Below, one piece after another: positions 49,343 through 57,787 of a DNA stretch of 64,000 nt. Position numbers and translations under genes: made by a program. How positions within the stretch are numbered: the first letter of the stretch is position 1; each line of letters opens with the position of its first letter. Source of the stretch: a virus; IMG/VR virus record IMGVR_UViG_3300022744_000022, positions 144,487-208,486 of that record; one strand, 5' to 3'. Under the pieces are notes generated by a model, which did no database searches, was not told the DNA's origin, and saw only the letters and a program-made list of their open reading frames with translations.

Positions 49343-49635
49343 CAGGCGCAAGCGTCCTTGATGGCCTTGGCAGGCGATGCCTTGACCTTCGTGGACTCCG
49401 GCTTGGCGGCGATCGTCACCGCTTGCTTGGTGAAGGGGTTGATGCCCTGGCGCTCTGCCTGAGCAGCCTTCTTGACCGCCTTGAGCTTAACGATGCCCGG
49501 GATGGCAGCTTCGCCTGCGGTCTTGAGGCCCTCGGTCACGACCTCCGCCATCGAATCGAGCACCCCCGTAAGGTCGTGCTTGGTGAGGGTGGGGTTCTTG
49601 GCTTGCAGTGCTGCGAGAAATTCAGTCTTAGTCAT
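49342..49635 (-). CDS. HU-family DNA-binding protein
   Basis: 97 residues from ATG 49635. TKTEFLAALQAKNPTLTKHD helix, GIVKLKAVKKAAQAERQGINPFT (the HU arm R-x-G-x-NP-x-T), and the AAKPESTKVKASPAKAIKDA C-terminus are typical of HU/IHF. It should bend or compact DNA as a dimer. A GGTGTAACC box is about 45 bases before the ATG. Confidence 0.92.
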   Translation of the reverse strand: MTKTEFLAALQAKNPTLTKHDLTGVLDSMAEVVTEGLKTAGEAAIPGIVKLKAVKKAAQAERQGINPFTKQAVTIAAKPESTKVKASPAKAIKDACA

Positions 49636-49690
49636 TGGTTCCCTTTTCGTGACCGTCCTGGCGACGGCGTAGTCCTGGTTACACCAAAAA

Positions 49691-50161
49691 TCAGCGCTTT
49701 GGTCCGCCGCCAAACAAGCGAGCAAAAAACTCTGCGCCCTCTGCTCGCTTGGCATCTCCCCGCCCGGCTAGCATCTTGACCCGCTCTTTACGCGCCATCT
49801 TTTGAGCCATACAAGCGAGGCAGGTCCCCCCGTGAAGCAGCTTGGTTCCGCAGGCCTTACACACAGGGGCCCACCATGAAGCGTAACGGAACCACAGGCC
49901 GCCGACCCGATACTGGATAGCCCACCACCATTCGGAATTACGAACCCGGTACCAGGTGAACATCAGCACCCGGAACCGCCAGTGCATGAACCGAGGGTAC
50001 CGCCGGTACAGCTCTACCCCGAACTCACGTTGACGTTCCCGCATCCGCCAATGCTGGTACCATAGGAATTGCAGGAATGCCCTGGTCCGGCTGAACTGCC
50101 AGCGGGCAACCAACACGGACCCGGCGAAGATCCCGAACACTACCCAAGCAATAGTCCTCAT
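49691..50161 (-). CDS. Membrane protein with zinc ribbon
   Basis: 156 residues. One N-terminal transmembrane helix (AWVVFGIFAGSVLVA), an Arg/Trp/Tyr-rich middle, then CKACG and CLAC zinc pairs and a basic end (ARLFGGGPKR). No family recognised. Confidence 0.7.
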   Translation of the reverse strand: MRTIAWVVFGIFAGSVLVARWQFSRTRAFLQFLWYQHWRMRERQREFGVELYRRYPRFMHWRFRVLMFTWYRVRNSEWWWAIQYRVGGLWFRYASWWAPVCKACGTKLLHGGTCLACMAQKMARKERVKMLAGRGDAKRAEGAEFFARLFGGGPKR

Positions 50162-50337
50162 ACCCGGGCGTTCCAGATTTCGGCCGCCAACGATCCGTCC
50201 TGATCCCCCATCACGATCTTGGTCCGTGATTCACACCCGCTACACTCAACCCTCGCATACGGACGCAGGCGATCCAGAGACACAACGATCTTGCCGGGTG
50301 CCCCACAAAACGGACAAGGCTTAAGATGCTGACTCAC
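50158..50337 (-). CDS. Lar-like zinc-ribbon small protein
   Basis: 59 residues from GTG 50337 overlapping the previous stop. LKPCPFCGAPGK and ECSGCESR with a final EIWNARV matches the small Lar (restriction alleviation) type ribbon. Function in anti-restriction is possible but not shown. Confidence 0.75.
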   Translation of the reverse strand: MSQHLKPCPFCGAPGKIVVSLDRLRPYARVECSGCESRTKIVMGDQDGSLAAEIWNARV

Positions 50338-50993
50338 CTTCCAGACAACCACTCGTGGAAGCGATCCTCAACTCGCTTCTTGGCCACTGCCATCGTGTGC
50401 TGCCCCGGGATGTGCTCCTGTCTTGAGCCCACCTGAGACCCAAAGGTAGCGTCATAGAGGCCGCCCCCACCATCATCCGCCACCCGCACGATCGAAACGG
50501 TGCCGATCACGACCGGGCCCACCCAACACTCTTCCGACATCGGGCTGCGGGACACCCAAGAGAACAGGGAGCCGCTCTTGTAGGGAGGGTTCGTAGGCGG
50601 GTTGGTTAGCACCTTGGCGAGCACTGGGGACTTGGCCGAGAGTTTGGCGACGATCAATTCCTCGATCGCGTGTACGACCTGATCCGCTGCATCGTCAGTA
50701 GTGTCTTCGGACCCGAAAACCAAATCCCGTAACCGCATGGCCAAGAGATCGTGGGCGTGAGACTCGGGTGGCCCCGACATCGCCTGCATCGACCTCAAGA
50801 CCCCCTGGACCCGGGTCAGCCGGGCGCTCTGCCGCAGCTTCCGGAACTTCCTCAGCGCTTCTTCGGCAGCGGTACCGTAGTCAGGCCCCCGGTACTTCTC
50901 GCACGAAAGGGAATCCGTGACCACGTGGGCCGAACTAGACCCCACTTCCCGAGCTTGACGCCGGATCAACTCATCGACGGTCCAGTTCACCAT
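50334..50993 (-). CDS. Protein of unknown function
   Basis: 219 residues. Helical N-terminal half (TAAEEALRKFRKLRQSARL); C-terminal half with CWVGPVVIGTVSIVRVADD. No family recognised. Starts six bases after a promoter box, with no ribosome-binding site between. Confidence 0.7.
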   Translation of the reverse strand: MVNWTVDELIRRQAREVGSSSAHVVTDSLSCEKYRGPDYGTAAEEALRKFRKLRQSARLTRVQGVLRSMQAMSGPPESHAHDLLAMRLRDLVFGSEDTTDDAADQVVHAIEELIVAKLSAKSPVLAKVLTNPPTNPPYKSGSLFSWVSRSPMSEECWVGPVVIGTVSIVRVADDGGGGLYDATFGSQVGSRQEHIPGQHTMAVAKKRVEDRFHEWLSGR

Positions 50994-50999
50994 GGCTTC

Positions 51000-51028
51000 T
51001 ACTACACCGAAAACCGGGATCGATTCAA
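51000..51028 (-). promoter_or_regulatory. Two-part TTGA...GTGTAGTA promoter
   Basis: TTGA, 16 bases, GGTGTAGTA, then GAAGCC and ATG 50993. The TTGA overlaps the stop region of the upstream gene. Confidence 0.83.
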
Positions 51029-51525
51029 GAGTCGTTCAATTTGTCCCACAGGGAAGTGGGCGGCGGTTCTTCCCGGGGCTCATCGAACATCGCCTCATCG
51101 CTCAACTGGACCAGCACCGGGGCGTTCCGCAGGGGGCACCAATCGGGAGTTCCGCTCTGAGGTACCGGCCGTTCCGCCAACCTGGTGCATCTCTGGATAG
51201 AGCAGAACGGGCAGCTCTGGCACCCGTCCACCGACTGGGATCCGACTTGCAGGGTCCTCAGGGACGGTTCTTCGGTGTCCCAGCACGCCATGCAGGCCGA
51301 ACGCATCCGCCCATCCGCAGAGATACTCGCGGAGAACCGTTCTCCACAGGACACGCAAGCGTGTGTCCACACGGGGGTGTCGTCTTCCTCAGGTGCCGCC
51401 ATGGGTTGAACGTAGTCTTCAAGGTGAAGCGGTTCCATCGCGTACACACGGCAGTCCGAGCACTCGCCCCTTCTCAGACGCAGCTCATCTTCGACTTCAA
51501 CACCGCAGCCGGTACAAGTGGGCAC
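51025..51525 (-). CDS. Multi-zinc-ribbon protein with LWDKLNDS tail
   Basis: 166 residues, GTG start after a GGTGTAGGC box. Cys pairs CTGC/CSDC, CVSC/CMAC and CPFC form three zinc sites in the first 120 residues. A Glu/Pro linker leads to SLWDKLNDS at the C-terminus, the shared tail. Confidence 0.75.
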   Translation of the reverse strand: MPTCTGCGVEVEDELRLRRGECSDCRVYAMEPLHLEDYVQPMAAPEEDDTPVWTHACVSCGERFSASISADGRMRSACMACWDTEEPSLRTLQVGSQSVDGCQSCPFCSIQRCTRLAERPVPQSGTPDWCPLRNAPVLVQLSDEAMFDEPREEPPPTSLWDKLNDS

Positions 51526-51628
51526 CCGGAAGCCTACACCACCCGAAGGTAGCTAATCTTGATACCCCTGTGAATCCACCTATGCCCGCAGCTCTACAGA
51601 AGGCCCTTTCGCCTCCCGTGGAGCGTTC

Positions 51629-54600
51629 ATGGCAACCAGATACACCCAAGTTGGACCCACCCCCTCTCCGGCGGCAGGCGGTGCCTCAGAGCTGGCGACC
51701 ACCACGAACCCGGTCGTAATCTCAGGTGCCTCTGCCCCCTCGGTGGGGCAAGTGCTCACTGCCACGAGCGCTACGGCGGCTAACTGGCAGAGCCCTGGGG
51801 GTGGAAGCCTGACGGGTCAGACCCAAGGGGCCACGCAGTACAACGTTGCGCTGGGTGTCGCGGCCCTCACGGCGTTGACATCCGGCAACTTCAACACCGC
51901 GATCGGCAGCAGTGCGCTCGATGTCCTCACCTCAGGGTCGGACAACGTGGCGGTGGGTTACAACGCTCTTGGGGCTAACGTTACGGGTGGCGAGAACGTT
52001 GCGATCGGTAACTCGGCGCTATTGGGTTTCAACCAAACGCCCGGAGTCGGACAGAACGTAGCGGTGGGGCATCAGGCGCTCTCCGCTAGCATGAGTGGCT
52101 CTAGCAACACGGCGATCGGTTACCGGGCTCTCCAAGTCAGCACTGCGTCTAACTTGACCGCCGTAGGTGCTGGTGCTCTCGACGCCAATACTTCGGGCAC
52201 TGGAAACACTGCTGTTGGATCCGACGCCCTTGGTGCCAACTCCACAACGAGCAGGAATACTGCGGTCGGAGCGAGTGCCCTCGCAGCCACCAACGGCGAC
52301 GACAATACCGCAGTTGGGTACAACGCGCTCACTGCGAACAACTCAGGTTCCAACAAGAACACAGCAGTGGGCTCTACCGCCCTCGATGCCAACACCTCAG
52401 GGACGAATAACACTGCTGTTGGATACAACGCGCTAGGGGCCAACACCTCAAACGGAAATAATACCGCCGTCGGTTCTGACGCTCTCGCAGTGTCTGGGGG
52501 TACGGCAAACACCGCGATCGGTAGACAGGCACTCCTGTCCCTCACGATCGGTGGCCACAATACAGCTCTAGGCGCAGGAGCCGGTGCTGGGCTTACGACG
52601 ACCGACCACAACGTGGCAATTGGTTCCAACACCAGCAACGCGGTTGGAGGCGGAGATACCGTAGCGGTCGGTTATCAAGCGTTGATTTTGAATACAGCTT
52701 CAGGAAGCGTAGCCATTGGCTCACAAGCCCTCGACGCTAACACCTCAGGACTTCGTAATACTGCGGTCGGCACCGAAGCCCTCGGTGCCAACACCACTTC
52801 CGCAAACAGTACAGCGGTCGGCTACAACGCTCTCCTGCTCAGCACGGGGAGTCAGAACACTGCTGTCGGCTCTCAAGCTTTAGATGCTAACACTTCGGGA
52901 CTCAGTAATACCGCCGTAGGTTTTGACGCTCTAGGACTCAACTCGTCAGGCGGTGCCAACACCGCCGTCGGGAACGAAGCCCTACGATCGGTCACCACTG
53001 CAAATGATGGGACAGCGGTTGGTTGGCGGGCTCTTTACCTAACTACAGGCTCAGACAATACAGCCGTAGGATACAACGCCGGATCTCAACTCTCTACGGG
53101 CACCAACAACACGGCGCTAGGGTCCGGTACTTTTGCTACCTCCGTAGCCAGCTCGGGATCGTTCAATACGGCGATTGGTTCGTTAGCGATGGCGGCCCAC
53201 ACCACGGGTAGCAGCAACACGAGCGTTGGTGTTCAGGCCCTCAATACCACAACCGGATCCCAAAACGTAGCCGTCGGGCGTTCCGCTTTGGCCGTACCTC
53301 TTACGGCTAACGATAACGTGGCGGTGGGCTACCAGGCTCTCACTGTCAATACTGCCGCAGGTAGCGTAGCTGTGGGTGCTCGCGCTCTCGATGCCAACAC
53401 CACAGGTACAGGGAACACCGCCGTTGGAACCGATGCTCTTGGAGCAAACACAACGGCTGCGGATTCCACGGCGGTTGGTTACAACGCTCTCTTGGTCAGC
53501 ACGGGGGCAGGTAATACTGCGGTCGGTTCCGCTGCCCTCGATGCCAACACCACCGGCACAGACAACGTAGCGCTGGGCCGCAATGCAGGCGGAGCAGTCA
53601 CCACAGGTGCCAACAACACGCTCATCGGCACGGGCACGGGTAGCACCCTCACCACAGGCTCCGACAACCTCGTTATCGGTCGTAACCAAGACGTTCCGAC
53701 CGCCGGGACCTCGAACTACCTCAACATCGGTGGAGCCATCACCGGCGAGACTTCAACCGGCAATGGTCAGATCCAGTTCCGCCTCACCACCACCGCTGGA
53801 ATCACCGCCTCGACCACGCAGACACAAGGCAACGGGGCGCTCACTTCTAGAGTGAACCAAGTCTCAGTGGTCGCCAACGCTAATGACGTGGTGACCCTCC
53901 CGGCTGCGGCTGCGGGCCTAGAAGTGTTGGTCACGAACAATGGAGCGAATACGCTTCAAGTGTTCCCGGCTTCTGGCGATAACCTTGGAGCAGGCGTCAA
54001 CACTTCAACTACGCTTGCGGCTGGCGATACAGTTCGTTTTACAGCGTACGACGCTACCACCTGGACCCCTCAGACTGAGGGTGGTGGGGGTAACTTTGTA
54101 CCTACTGACACAGGCAGCGCAGGTACCGCAGGTGAGAATGCGGCCCAGCTCGCTTGGACAAGCCAAGATGGTGGAAGTAACACCGGGGGTGCAGCGGGCA
54201 ATGGCGGTACTCTACTCCGTCAAGGGGGCAACGGCGGCCTTGGTGATACGGGCGGTGGTGCTGGTGGTGACGCGGTTACCTATGGCGGCAATGGTGGCAA
54301 TTCCAGCACGTCAGGTAACGGTGGTAACGGCGGCGATGCAGACCTCATTGCAGGTACAGGTGGTGTTGCCCTAGGTGGCGCTGGTAATGGCGGTGACGGT
54401 GGTCGCGCGTACATCAGCCCTGGTAATGGTGGTAACAGCACATCGGGTAATGGCGGCAACGGTGGCTTCACCCAAATCTACTCCGGTAGTGGCGGTTCCG
54501 GACCTACCGGGGACGGTGACGCGGGCTACATCCAGATCATCGGTGGCAACGGTGGCACCTACCAAGGTGGCGGTGGTGGCGGTGCTCGCATCTCCATCAA

Positions 54601-55384
54601 GGCAGGTGACAACTCCGACCCTGCACTCAACCCTTTCGCCAATCAACTCACCTCGGGCAACCTGTTCCTGATCTCAGGTAACGGTGCCCCCAATGCCGCA
54701 GGCGCTGGCGGTGCTGCGGGTTTCTACGCCGTACAGGGCGGCACTGGCGGTAACGGAACCTCCGGCAACAACGGTGGCGCTGGCGGCCTGGGCATCGTGG
54801 GCGGAGGCCAAGGCGGCACCTCGGACTCTGCCACTGGAGGCGCTGGCGGCATGTCAGCAATCAGTGGCGGTCTTGGTGGAACCAGTGGAGGCACCGGAGG
54901 TACGGGCGGCGATGTTGCCTTGGAAGGCGGCAATGGTGGATCTGGTGCAAACGCTGGTCGCGTCCTCATCGGCACCAACCAACCTCTCCTTGCTGCGTTC
55001 GGTTCTAGAACGCGAACCATCGAGATGGGCAACACGACGCACTACCCGCCGATCACACAGGTGGGCTCTGTGCGTCAGCCCAAGGCAACCTTAACGCCTG
55101 GCGCAAACATCGACGTAAATCTCGCGCAAGTTACCAACGCAGAAGTTACGCTCGATCAAAACAGCACGCTCGACTTCAGCAATCTGGCAAACGGCGTTCG
55201 CGGGTCCATCGTCGTGAAGCAAGACGGCACGGGTGGCTGGACCCTCTCGAATGGCACAAACATGAAGACGCCAGGCGGGACCGCTCCAGCGATCAGCACG
55301 GCTGCTAGTAGTGTCAGTGTGCTCGACTACTACTGCGATGGCACAGACGTGTTCGTGACGCTTCGTGGGGCAAACTTCTCGTAG
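51629..55384 (+). CDS. Giant repeat fibre: YadA-like head repeats plus Gly-rich region
   Basis: 1251 residues, low charge. Residues ~75-690 are about 30 imperfect NTAVG-x-x-AL repeats like the left-handed beta-roll of YadA-type trimeric adhesins. Residues ~835-1110 are Gly/Asn-rich (GGNGG repeats). The last ~130 residues form a beta-rich domain (ATLTPGANIDVNLAQ, NSTLDFSNLANGVRGSIVV). Likely a trimeric virion fibre or surface adhesin. GTGGAG lies upstream of the ATG. Base composition follows the repeats. Confidence 0.85.
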   Translation: MATRYTQVGPTPSPAAGGASELATTTNPVVISGASAPSVGQVLTATSATAANWQSPGGGSLTGQTQGATQYNVALGVAALTALTSGNFNTAIGSSALDVLTSGSDNVAVGYNALGANVTGGENVAIGNSALLGFNQTPGVGQNVAVGHQALSASMSGSSNTAIGYRALQVSTASNLTAVGAGALDANTSGTGNTAVGSDALGANSTTSRNTAVGASALAATNGDDNTAVGYNALTANNSGSNKNTAVGSTALDANTSGTNNTAVGYNALGANTSNGNNTAVGSDALAVSGGTANTAIGRQALLSLTIGGHNTALGAGAGAGLTTTDHNVAIGSNTSNAVGGGDTVAVGYQALILNTASGSVAIGSQALDANTSGLRNTAVGTEALGANTTSANSTAVGYNALLLSTGSQNTAVGSQALDANTSGLSNTAVGFDALGLNSSGGANTAVGNEALRSVTTANDGTAVGWRALYLTTGSDNTAVGYNAGSQLSTGTNNTALGSGTFATSVASSGSFNTAIGSLAMAAHTTGSSNTSVGVQALNTTTGSQNVAVGRSALAVPLTANDNVAVGYQALTVNTAAGSVAVGARALDANTTGTGNTAVGTDALGANTTAADSTAVGYNALLVSTGAGNTAVGSAALDANTTGTDNVALGRNAGGAVTTGANNTLIGTGTGSTLTTGSDNLVIGRNQDVPTAGTSNYLNIGGAITGETSTGNGQIQFRLTTTAGITASTTQTQGNGALTSRVNQVSVVANANDVVTLPAAAAGLEVLVTNNGANTLQVFPASGDNLGAGVNTSTTLAAGDTVRFTAYDATTWTPQTEGGGGNFVPTDTGSAGTAGENAAQLAWTSQDGGSNTGGAAGNGGTLLRQGGNGGLGDTGGGAGGDAVTYGGNGGNSSTSGNGGNGGDADLIAGTGGVALGGAGNGGDGGRAYISPGNGGNSTSGNGGNGGFTQIYSGSGGSGPTGDGDAGYIQIIGGNGGTYQGGGGGGARISIKAGDNSDPALNPFANQLTSGNLFLISGNGAPNAAGAGGAAGFYAVQGGTGGNGTSGNNGGAGGLGIVGGGQGGTSDSATGGAGGMSAISGGLGGTSGGTGGTGGDVALEGGNGGSGANAGRVLIGTNQPLLAAFGSRTRTIEMGNTTHYPPITQVGSVRQPKATLTPGANIDVNLAQVTNAEVTLDQNSTLDFSNLANGVRGSIVVKQDGTGGWTLSNGTNMKTPGGTAPAISTAASSVSVLDYYCDGTDVFVTLRGANFS
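51850..53700 (+). repeat. Degenerate NTAVG coding repeats
   Basis: About 30 imperfect units, period roughly 42-69 bases, encoding N-T-A-V-G-x-x-A-L. Some units recur as blocks (e.g. ALDANTSG), pointing to internal duplication. Confidence 0.85.
54130..54960 (+). repeat. Gly/Asn-rich coding repeats
   Basis: Runs of GGTGGCAAT-like triplets encode GGNGG and GGSGG strings, similar in composition to mycobacterial PGRS but within the fibre gene. Confidence 0.85.
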
Positions 55385-55386
55385 CC

Positions 55387-55629
55387 CTACCCTCTAGGTC
55401 GGGCCAAGAAACCGTGATAGCCACGTCCCTTGGCCTTTTTGATCGAACACACCCTGCACTTCTCGGGCGTCTGGTGGACCCAACGTGACAACGGGATCTC
55501 CACGGTTCGCCCGCACCCACAAAGAAGCCTTACCATCCGTTGCCGGTAAGGCCTCTCGTCACGCATGACCATGACCGAGAACTCTTCCACGAGAGTCAAG
55601 GTCCCTGAGCTTTGCCGTATCTCAGTCAC
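55387..55629 (-). CDS. Zinc-knuckle small protein
   Basis: 80 residues: LLCGCGRTVEIPLSRW and CRVCSIKKAKG suggest a zinc ribbon, typical of small HNH-like or host-modulating proteins. Converges with the fibre gene. Confidence 0.7.
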   Translation of the reverse strand: MTEIRQSSGTLTLVEEFSVMVMRDERPYRQRMVRLLCGCGRTVEIPLSRWVHQTPEKCRVCSIKKAKGRGYHGFLARPRG

Positions 55630-55961
55630 TAGACCAACCCGTACCCTTTGGCCCAGTTACGGACCGCAACATCCGAGACGCCGAACTGAGCCCCGAGCTG
55701 AACCCACGTTACCCGCCCAACCAGCGGGGCCAGTTCCTCACGTGGGGGCTTGACGCCCTTCTTGGTCAACCTAGGGAGCTTCAAGGCCGCAAGTTTCGCT
55801 TTTCGTGCCTGGTTGTACTCTCTGGCACACACGCGACAGGTCCTCGCCAGGTACCTCCCGTACGGCGTATGGTGCTTGTATCGCCGCTCGTTCTGCTTCG
55901 TGAGCGGGTGTCCCTTGCTGCACACCCGCTTCTGCGGGGCCACCAGTTTGTAGTCAGTCAC
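55629..55961 (-). CDS. Zinc-ribbon protein with C-terminal HTH
   Basis: 110 residues from GTG 55961, overlapping the stop of the upstream 54-residue gene. CSKGHPLTKQNERRY and CRVCAREYNQARKAK form a zinc ribbon; the C-terminus TWVQLGAQFGVSDVAVRNWA is a helix-turn-helix. Resembles HNH-associated DNA-binding modules. Confidence 0.7.
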   Translation of the reverse strand: MTDYKLVAPQKRVCSKGHPLTKQNERRYKHHTPYGRYLARTCRVCAREYNQARKAKLAALKLPRLTKKGVKPPREELAPLVGRVTWVQLGAQFGVSDVAVRNWAKGYGLV

Positions 55962-56118
55962 GGTGTCGCACCTGACACAGAAGCGGCTCAGAGTGGTAGC
56001 CCCCACACATCTCACAGAAGTCAGGTTGCTTCCGAGCCCACTCCAACCACTCGGGAGTGTAGGGCGGATCCGGCTCAACATCCTCGGTGGGATCAGGATT
56101 CGAGGGTAACTCAGGCAT
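55954..56118 (-). CDS. 54-residue acidic protein
   Basis: Frame starting MPELPSNPDPTEDVEP and ending LLCQVRHRD, with CEMCGGYH as a zinc knuckle. Start overlaps the previous stop (TGATG), stop overlaps the next start. Pro/Asp/Glu-rich N-terminus. No family recognised. Confidence 0.7.
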   Translation of the reverse strand: MPELPSNPDPTEDVEPDPPYTPEWLEWARKQPDFCEMCGGYHSEPLLCQVRHRD

Positions 56119-56510
56119 CAATCATCCCCGCCCAACAAGCCCCAAAGTAAATCAGGGGTCTTGGGGTAGTGCAAGAACGGTTCCGGTAGCAAATCACCGT
56201 GACGGTTCTTAAGGTACCCCATCATGACACCTTGACCCATCACGAAGCCCGTGGTGATCAAGTCGGCCATCTTCGCCGCATCATCGGGAACGTCCCGAAC
56301 ATGAAAATGTCCAGCGTTGCGTTGAGCACTCCTGAGCACCGAACCACTGGCCCGGATCTCCAGCAGCACCACGATCTTTTCCTCAAGGGCCCGATGCTTG
56401 GCCGCCCACGCATCCCCTTTCATGACCACGAGGTTTGCAGGGAACAGCTCTAGGGGCCGTTGCCCCAGGTGGACCCAAAGATCCCCTGGTTTTAGCTCGA
56501 AATGGAACAC
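56118..56510 (-). CDS. Protein of unknown function with LLWGLLGGDD tail
   Basis: 130 residues from GTG 56510, six bases after a GGTGTAGAC box. FELKPGDLWVHLGQRP, a basic helix and MADLITTGFVMGQGVMMGY. Ends DLLWGLLGGDD, a variant of the shared tail. Confidence 0.75.
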   Translation of the reverse strand: MFHFELKPGDLWVHLGQRPLELFPANLVVMKGDAWAAKHRALEEKIVVLLEIRASGSVLRSAQRNAGHFHVRDVPDDAAKMADLITTGFVMGQGVMMGYLKNRHGDLLPEPFLHYPKTPDLLWGLLGGDD

Positions 56511-56518
56511 GCCACAGT

Positions 56519-56656
56519 CTACACCGAAACAGCATCGGTGTGCAGCAGCCCCGTGAGACGCTGCACTTCTTGCCGTAAAGCATCTCGGTCTGCACGGCAC
56601 AGGTCAGCGCAGCCTTTGGCGCAAACCTTTCCGGTCGTCGGGCAACTATTGCTCAT
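56519..56656 (-). CDS. 45-residue Cys-rich protein
   Basis: Frame starting MSNSCPTTGKVCAKGC, with CADLC and a C-terminal helix (ADRDALRQEVQRLTGLL). It overlaps the stop of the upstream gene by 11 bases; its own stop lies in the next GGTGTAG box. No family recognised. Confidence 0.65.
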   Translation of the reverse strand: MSNSCPTTGKVCAKGCADLCRADRDALRQEVQRLTGLLHTDAVSV

Positions 56657-57779
56657 AGGTGACTTGGAATAGGGTCGGGTTGATCACCGAGACGTAGCTG
56701 CTCACGTCGCAGTGATCATCGGACTGGAAGGCGTACGCGAGGCCGTCTTGGCAATTCGCGTGGATCTCTTTCGAGTAGTGGTTGGTGATCGGGTCCTGGT
56801 AAAAACCAGCCTTGTCCTTGCACCACTGGCAGTCCGAGGAATTGGCGAGCGTCTGGACCGTGAGCATAACCGAGCGGTTGAACGCGGCACAGAGCGTACC
56901 CATGAGCTGGTTCGCGTAGTTCTCTTGCAGCGACCCCGGTGCCCCGCGTCCCGAAAAGCAGAAGCGGAAGTTGTTCTCGAACAGGTCCTGGGTCGAAGGG
57001 ACGCTCAAGACGATCGGCTCCAGGGGCAGATCGCTCGTCTTGAACACGAACAGGCCCTCTTGAACTCGCCCCACCCACTGCACGAAGGTGTTGGAACCTG
57101 GGGGCGGATCGCCCACGAAGGTCAAGTCAGCGCTCTCGAAACGATCCCAAACCTGATCGCAGTACATCTTGAGGTACTGGGCATCGATCAAAGGCTTGGG
57201 GATCACCCCCTGCTTGAACGCCGTGATCGCGGTTCCCGGAGCGAGCACTCGTTCAGGGAGTATGAGTCCACGGAAGTCCGGGTTGGCCTGCATGGCCTCC
57301 AGGAACTTGCTGTAGCCGCCTGAGAGCCACCCACGCTGGTAGTCCACGGGTTGCCGGGTTGAGGGTTCCTGGCCCGCACAACGGAACGACAGGGGCATGC
57401 CAGCGCTCTGGACGTTCGACAGGTTCAGGTTGAACAGGCCGTCTTGGCCCACCGGGACGTACGTAACCTCGAAAAAGTCCCACCGGGTCCCGTAGTTGAG
57501 ATCCTGAGGATCCTGCGGCCTCGGGGGGATCGCGTTGCCCGCCTGATCCACCGTGAGCCACAGGGGCTTATCCGAGAGATACAGACGGGCTGCCGACAAC
57601 ATGGGAAAGGGCAGGGACCCCGTGACGGGGAACGACAAGGCCTCAGTGGGCTTCTCCGACGGTACCGACGGCACCGCATTACCCTGTGCGTCACAATGGC
57701 GGGGCTTGCCGCTCACGGGATCCAGGCCGTAGTAGGTGAACCACAGGCCTTGGGCGTTCAGGAATTCGAGTTGGAGCAT
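56646..57779 (-). CDS. GH64 / thaumatin-like fold protein
   Basis: 377 residues from ATG 57779, after a GGTGTAAAGAGGG stretch. WDFFEVTYVPVG (Glu104) followed by LFNLNLSNVQSAGMPLSF matches the beta-1,3-glucanase family 64 centre, and HYSKEIHANCQDGLAYAFQSDD matches its C-terminal end. The usual V-D pair near 123 reads V-Q, so a catalytic Asp may be lost. The fold suggests binding or cleavage of a beta-glucan-like polymer; virion or lysis role unknown. Confidence 0.72.
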   Translation of the reverse strand: MLQLEFLNAQGLWFTYYGLDPVSGKPRHCDAQGNAVPSVPSEKPTEALSFPVTGSLPFPMLSAARLYLSDKPLWLTVDQAGNAIPPRPQDPQDLNYGTRWDFFEVTYVPVGQDGLFNLNLSNVQSAGMPLSFRCAGQEPSTRQPVDYQRGWLSGGYSKFLEAMQANPDFRGLILPERVLAPGTAITAFKQGVIPKPLIDAQYLKMYCDQVWDRFESADLTFVGDPPPGSNTFVQWVGRVQEGLFVFKTSDLPLEPIVLSVPSTQDLFENNFRFCFSGRGAPGSLQENYANQLMGTLCAAFNRSVMLTVQTLANSSDCQWCKDKAGFYQDPITNHYSKEIHANCQDGLAYAFQSDDHCDVSSYVSVINPTLFQVTYEQ

Positions 57780-57787
57780 GGCCCTCT

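Noticed and set aside
52120-52638. Long minus-strand frames opposite the fibre repeats
   Set aside because: They arise from the repeat composition; no start context or protein-like features.
51850-53700. Regular repeats resembling a CRISPR array
   Set aside because: Units are degenerate, of variable length, entirely coding in one frame and translate to NTAVG adhesin repeats.
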